Source: CAMBDR01 sp046597185 | GTDB taxonomy: Bacteria; Pseudomonadota; Gammaproteobacteria; Burkholderiales; Burkholderiaceae_D | Length of the DNA stretch: 8,324 bases | NCBI GenBank assembly: GCA_046597185.1 | Contig: JBKJLF010000474.1 | Location: forward strand, 1 to 8,324 | Direction: 5' to 3' | In this document: piece after piece, positions 6,496-8,324 of the stretch | How positions within the stretch are numbered: position 1 is the first letter of the stretch | Layout: each line of letters opens with the position of its first letter | Translations under genes and position numbers: made by a program | Notes under the pieces: model-generated | Database searches by the model: none | The model's input: only the letters and a program-made list of their open reading frames with translations | Told to the model about the DNA's origin: nothing

Positions 6496-7088
6496 AAGAA
6501 TCACTCACCATGAATAAACTTCGTGCATTTCAATTCGCAGCATTGGCTGTGCTTGGCCTGAATCTGGTTGGTTGCGTCAATATCACACTGCCACCACCAG
6601 TTGCCAGTGCAGATACGCTGGAAAAACTGCGCGCCGCCAATATTGCGCCCGCCAAAACTGGCAGCTTCAAACTGGCAGTCGGGCGCGATGCCGCCATGGA
6701 TACCACTTTACCCGGCTTGCGTGGCTCCAGCATACAACCAGGCACAGGCACCTTTTCTTCCTATTTAAAAGAAGTCATCGTGGCAGAACTCAAGGCAGCG
6801 GCCCTGTATGACGAAAATTCACCAATCCAAATCGATGCCGAATTAACCGACAGCAAAGTCGATGCTGCCATTGGCACTGGTAGCGCACGCTTGGCCGCCC
6901 ATTTCACGGTTACCCGCGCCGGCAAACGGGTCTTTGACAAAGAATTGGCAATCGACAAAAAATGGGAATCCTCTTTCGTCGGTGCCGTTGCCATTCCGGC
7001 TGCGATTAACGGTTATTCGACCGCCTACAAAGAACTGGCTGCAAAATTATTCCAGGATAGCGACTTCCTCGCCGCCCTGGCACGCTAA
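6492..7088 (+). CDS. Lipoprotein of unrecognised family (second of a pair)
   Basis: I do not recognise the family. From the ATG at 6492 (overlapping the previous stop as ATGA) it has 198 residues; a second ATG at 6510 gives a tidier signal peptide beginning MNKLRAFQ, and neither has a strong Shine-Dalgarno. The lipobox LVGC puts the lipidated cysteine at residue 28. A Pro/Ala linker (33-40) is followed by a mature domain with a helix ending ELKAAALY (99-106), strands PIQIDAEL and ARLAAHFTV, then KRVFDKELAIDKKWESSFVGAVAIPAA (split here as KRVFDKEL, 145-152, and WESSFVGAVAIP, 158-169) and a terminal helix with LFQDSDF (186-192). The E(V/L)KA..L(F/Y) and L.QD..F motifs recur in the neighbouring lipoprotein in the same order. 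It shares that gene's promoter; no terminator with a T-run follows. Confidence 0.84.
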   Translation: MKESLTMNKLRAFQFAALAVLGLNLVGCVNITLPPPVASADTLEKLRAANIAPAKTGSFKLAVGRDAAMDTTLPGLRGSSIQPGTGTFSSYLKEVIVAELKAAALYDENSPIQIDAELTDSKVDAAIGTGSARLAAHFTVTRAGKRVFDKELAIDKKWESSFVGAVAIPAAINGYSTAYKELAAKLFQDSDFLAALAR

Positions 7089-7102
7089 ATTGCAGATGAC
7101 TA

Positions 7103-7119
7103 ACCGGGCCAATTCCGGT
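7103..7119. other. Short GC-rich hairpin in the convergent intergenic region
   Basis: ACCGG (7103-7107) and CCGGT (7115-7119) form a five-base stem with a seven-base loop 15 bases after the second lipoprotein stop. There is no T-run on either side, so it is at best a weak terminator for the lipoprotein transcript or the converging hydrolase transcript. Nothing better was found between 7089 and 7163. Confidence 0.25.
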
Positions 7120-7127
7120 CCGGCATG

Positions 7128-7172
7128 CCTTCAATTTGCCTTCAATTTACCATTAATATGTCATTAATTATC
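7128..7172. repeat. Two adjacent 11-base-period tandem duplications
   Basis: CCTTCAATTTG (7128-7138) is followed directly by CCTTCAATTTA (7139-7149), ten of eleven bases identical. One base later CATTAAT recurs at 7151-7157 and 7162-7168, again with an 11-base period. The second pair contains the stop codon of the - strand hydrolase (7164-7166). Confidence 0.7.
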
Positions 7173-8054
7173 GGCCAAAAAGCCCTCAATCATCTGCGCC
7201 AGGGCTTCTGGCTGATCATGATGCAACATATGCCCGGCATCCGGTAGCAGTGCCGTGGTCACATTGGGAATCGATTTCAGGCGATGTTCAATCGCCGCCT
7301 TGCCCTTTTCCTTGCCACCCATCCACAGCCACATATCGGTATGCTCGGCCTCCACCCATAACACGGGTGCCGTGGTTTGCGCCCAACAGGCCAAAACTTC
7401 GGCTTCACGGTACAGGATGGGGCTGGGCAGTTTATGGGCCGCATCGGCCAAAATTTCCCACTCACCTGCCGCATTTTGGCGCGCCCAATGGCTGGCTAAA
7501 AACGCGGCACGCTCGTCGCTCAAACGCGGATTGGTTTTTTGCAAACGCGCAATCACCTTGTCCAGACTGGGGTAGGCGCGTAATTCAGCCGATTCGCGCA
7601 AAGCATCCAACCATTTGGCATATCTGCCGGGAGCCTGCGATGGCTCCATATTCAGCAAGCCAAAGCCTTCCAGATTGATTAACTTCTTCACCCGCGCCGC
7701 TCGCACCCCCGCATACAGCGACACGACATTGCCGCCCATGCTATGGCCCAGCAAATTGACCGCCTGGTCTGGCGAATAATGTTGCAAAATCGCATCCAGA
7801 TCGCCCAAATAATCGGGAAACCAATAGCAGTCTGCACCCGTATTTTCACTCAGACCAAAACCACGCCAGTCTGCCGCAATCACGTGCCATTCTTTTTGCA
7901 AGGCATCCACCACAAACTGAAACGAGGCAGAACAATCCATCCAGCCGTGCATCATAAATAACATCGGGGCTTGCTCATCGCCCCAGTGGCTACAGTGATA
8001 ACGCAAACCACGAATGGACAAAAACTCCGAACGGAATGGTTTCATAGGTTTCAT
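7164..8054 (-). CDS. Alpha/beta hydrolase
   Basis: This is a 296-residue cytoplasmic alpha/beta-hydrolase with no signal peptide or membrane segment. Visible motifs are the oxyanion-region MHGWMD (35-40), DWRGFGLS (62-69), the nucleophile elbow GHSMGG with S105 (103-108), the likely acid D240 in EAEHTD, and the catalytic H275 in DAGHMLHHDQP. A cap of about residues 135-220, rich in helices, lies between the core strands. The substrate cannot be told from the sequence; the family includes esterases, haloalkane dehalogenase-like and lactonase-like enzymes, and the HGWMD form is common in unassigned proteobacterial members. The start is firm: read on the - strand, AGGAGG (8066-8061) lies six bases before the ATG at 8054. 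A second in-frame ATG three codons later arises from a 9-base duplication. It converges on the lipoprotein pair and diverges from the gene at 8280. Confidence 0.92.
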   Translation of the reverse strand: MKPMKPFRSEFLSIRGLRYHCSHWGDEQAPMLFMMHGWMDCSASFQFVVDALQKEWHVIAADWRGFGLSENTGADCYWFPDYLGDLDAILQHYSPDQAVNLLGHSMGGNVVSLYAGVRAARVKKLINLEGFGLLNMEPSQAPGRYAKWLDALRESAELRAYPSLDKVIARLQKTNPRLSDERAAFLASHWARQNAAGEWEILADAAHKLPSPILYREAEVLACWAQTTAPVLWVEAEHTDMWLWMGGKEKGKAAIEHRLKSIPNVTTALLPDAGHMLHHDQPEALAQMIEGFLADN

Positions 8055-8055
8055 A
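8038..8055. repeat. 9-base tandem duplication spanning the hydrolase start codon
   Basis: GGTTTCATA occurs twice in tandem (8038-8046 and 8047-8055). On the - strand it duplicates the start codon and next two codons, giving MKPMKP. Only the outer ATG (8054) has the proper six-base spacing from AGGAGG. Confidence 0.85.
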
Positions 8056-8060
8056 GACTT

Positions 8061-8066
8061 CCTCCT
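8061..8066 (-). promoter_or_regulatory. Strong ribosome binding site of the hydrolase gene
   Basis: On the - strand this is AGGAGG, a full anti-16S match, six bases from the ATG at 8054. It is the strongest Shine-Dalgarno in the window and settles the choice between the two ATGs created by the 9-base duplication. Confidence 0.85.
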
Positions 8067-8111
8067 GTTTGCCTATGATACCGAATTCTTGAACAATGCC
8101 GTAAAGCAACT

Positions 8112-8121
8112 CGAAATTTCG
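8112..8121. repeat. Palindrome CGAAATTTCG in the divergent region
   Basis: A perfect ten-base palindrome lies 58 bases upstream of the hydrolase start, between the two divergent genes. Its position could suit a dimeric regulator of the hydrolase promoter, but a ten-base palindrome can occur by chance. Confidence 0.35.
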
Positions 8122-8138
8122 TCGATAATAAGCAGCAA

Positions 8139-8154
8139 TGACGCCGAGGCGTCA
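8139..8154. repeat. Perfect inverted repeat TGACGCC-GA-GGCGTCA
   Basis: Two seven-base arms match perfectly around a two-base centre. No T-run follows on either strand (GAAAAA to the right, TTGCTG when read leftward), so it is not a Rho-independent terminator. A 16-base dyad in a divergent intergenic region is a typical shape for the operator of a dimeric helix-turn-helix regulator. Confidence 0.6.
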
Positions 8155-8208
8155 GAAAAATGACTGCATTGCTTAAAAAATTTGCTGCTGTAACGTCTCA
8201 ACTGATGA

Positions 8209-8227
8209 AATTGCGCTGCAATTGCGC
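8209..8227. repeat. Direct repeat AATTGCGC with 11-base period
   Basis: AATTGCGC at 8209-8216 and 8220-8227 are exact copies, three bases apart, and so lie on the same face of the helix. The spacing is the kind used by tandem-binding response regulators of the OmpR/PhoB class, although the sequence is not a known box. The repeats overlap the possible -35 and spacer of the gene at 8280. Confidence 0.45.
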
Positions 8228-8238
8228 GATACTATGCT
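8211..8238 (+). promoter_or_regulatory. Possible weak promoter of the gene at 8280
   Basis: TTGCGC (8211-8216) and TATGCT (8233-8238) are 16 bases apart. Each matches the consensus only partly (three and four of six). TACTAT at 8230-8235 is another -10 candidate without a good -35. A start near 8245 would leave a leader of about 35 bases. Confidence 0.25.
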
Positions 8239-8279
8239 TTGATTCAGACAAACGGTTCCAAGCGAACAAGGAGATTCAA

Positions 8280-8324
8280 TTGATTCGATATCTGGGTATC
8301 CGTAAAACGGACACTGGCGGGAAA
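8280..8324 (+). CDS. Start of an unidentified gene with a TTG start codon (partial, runs off the window)
   Basis: AAGGAG at 8268-8273 is followed after six bases by TTG (8280-8282) and an open frame to the last base, giving (M)IRYLGIRKTDTGGK. The other two + frames hit stops at 8281 and 8306-8308. The family cannot be recognised from 15 residues. The same frame is open back to ATGs at 8205 and 8160 (bounded by a TGA at 8139), so a longer product is possible; the residues this would add are Cys-rich and unconvincing (LRCNCAILCF), ATG 8205 has no ribosome binding site, and 8160 has only GAGG ten bases away. The TTG start is therefore preferred. Confidence 0.55.
   Translation, partial: MIRYLGIRKTDTGGK

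Noticed and set aside
7128..7172. CRISPR-like array
   Set aside because: The units are only 11 bases, directly abutting, with two copies and no spacers.

Overview
The window looks like ordinary chromosomal DNA from a moderate-GC Gram-negative bacterium, most likely a betaproteobacterium of the Burkholderiales (Oxalobacteraceae-like). The reasons are the ppiA-ppiB-lpxH gene order, LpxH-type lipid A synthesis, two outer-membrane-type lipoprotein signals and a DUF2006/AttH lipocalin-like protein. The genus cannot be fixed from the sequence alone. No phage, insertion sequence, CRISPR array, tRNA or rRNA is visible.

Layout. The first ~42 bases are the tail of an upstream gene. An exported cyclophilin (ppiA, 52-687) follows, then a 115-base gap and a run of closely packed genes on the + strand: cytoplasmic cyclophilin ppiB (803-1291), lpxH (1319-2182), a large FtsX/MacB-type ABC permease resembling a fused AttF-AttG (2157-4607, overlapping lpxH by 26 bases), and an exported AttH/lipocalin-like protein (4629-5768). 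This run reads as one transcription unit for envelope work: proline isomerisation, the fourth committed reaction set of lipid A synthesis, and a probable lipid- or lipoprotein-handling transporter with its periplasmic partner. No ATPase for the permease is encoded here.

A well-formed sigma-70 promoter (TTGTTC, 17 bases, TATAAT at 5798-5826) then drives two small lipoproteins of unrecognised family (5884-6495 and 6492-7088). They overlap by ATGA and share enough local motifs and architecture to suggest that they are diverged paralogues acting as a pair. Convergent to them is an alpha/beta hydrolase on the - strand (7164-8054). A 225-base divergent region (8055-8279) with a perfect inverted repeat, a short palindrome and an 8-base direct repeat in helical phase leads to a gene that starts with TTG at 8280 and runs off the end.

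The most interesting points are the ATPase-less permease/AttH pair coupled to lpxH, the lipoprotein pair with its own strong promoter, the regulatory-looking divergent region at the right end, and a recurring pattern of very short in-frame (9-base) or helical-phase (11-base) tandem duplications. I do not see a clearly new multi-gene system; the lipoprotein pair is the best candidate for something undescribed.
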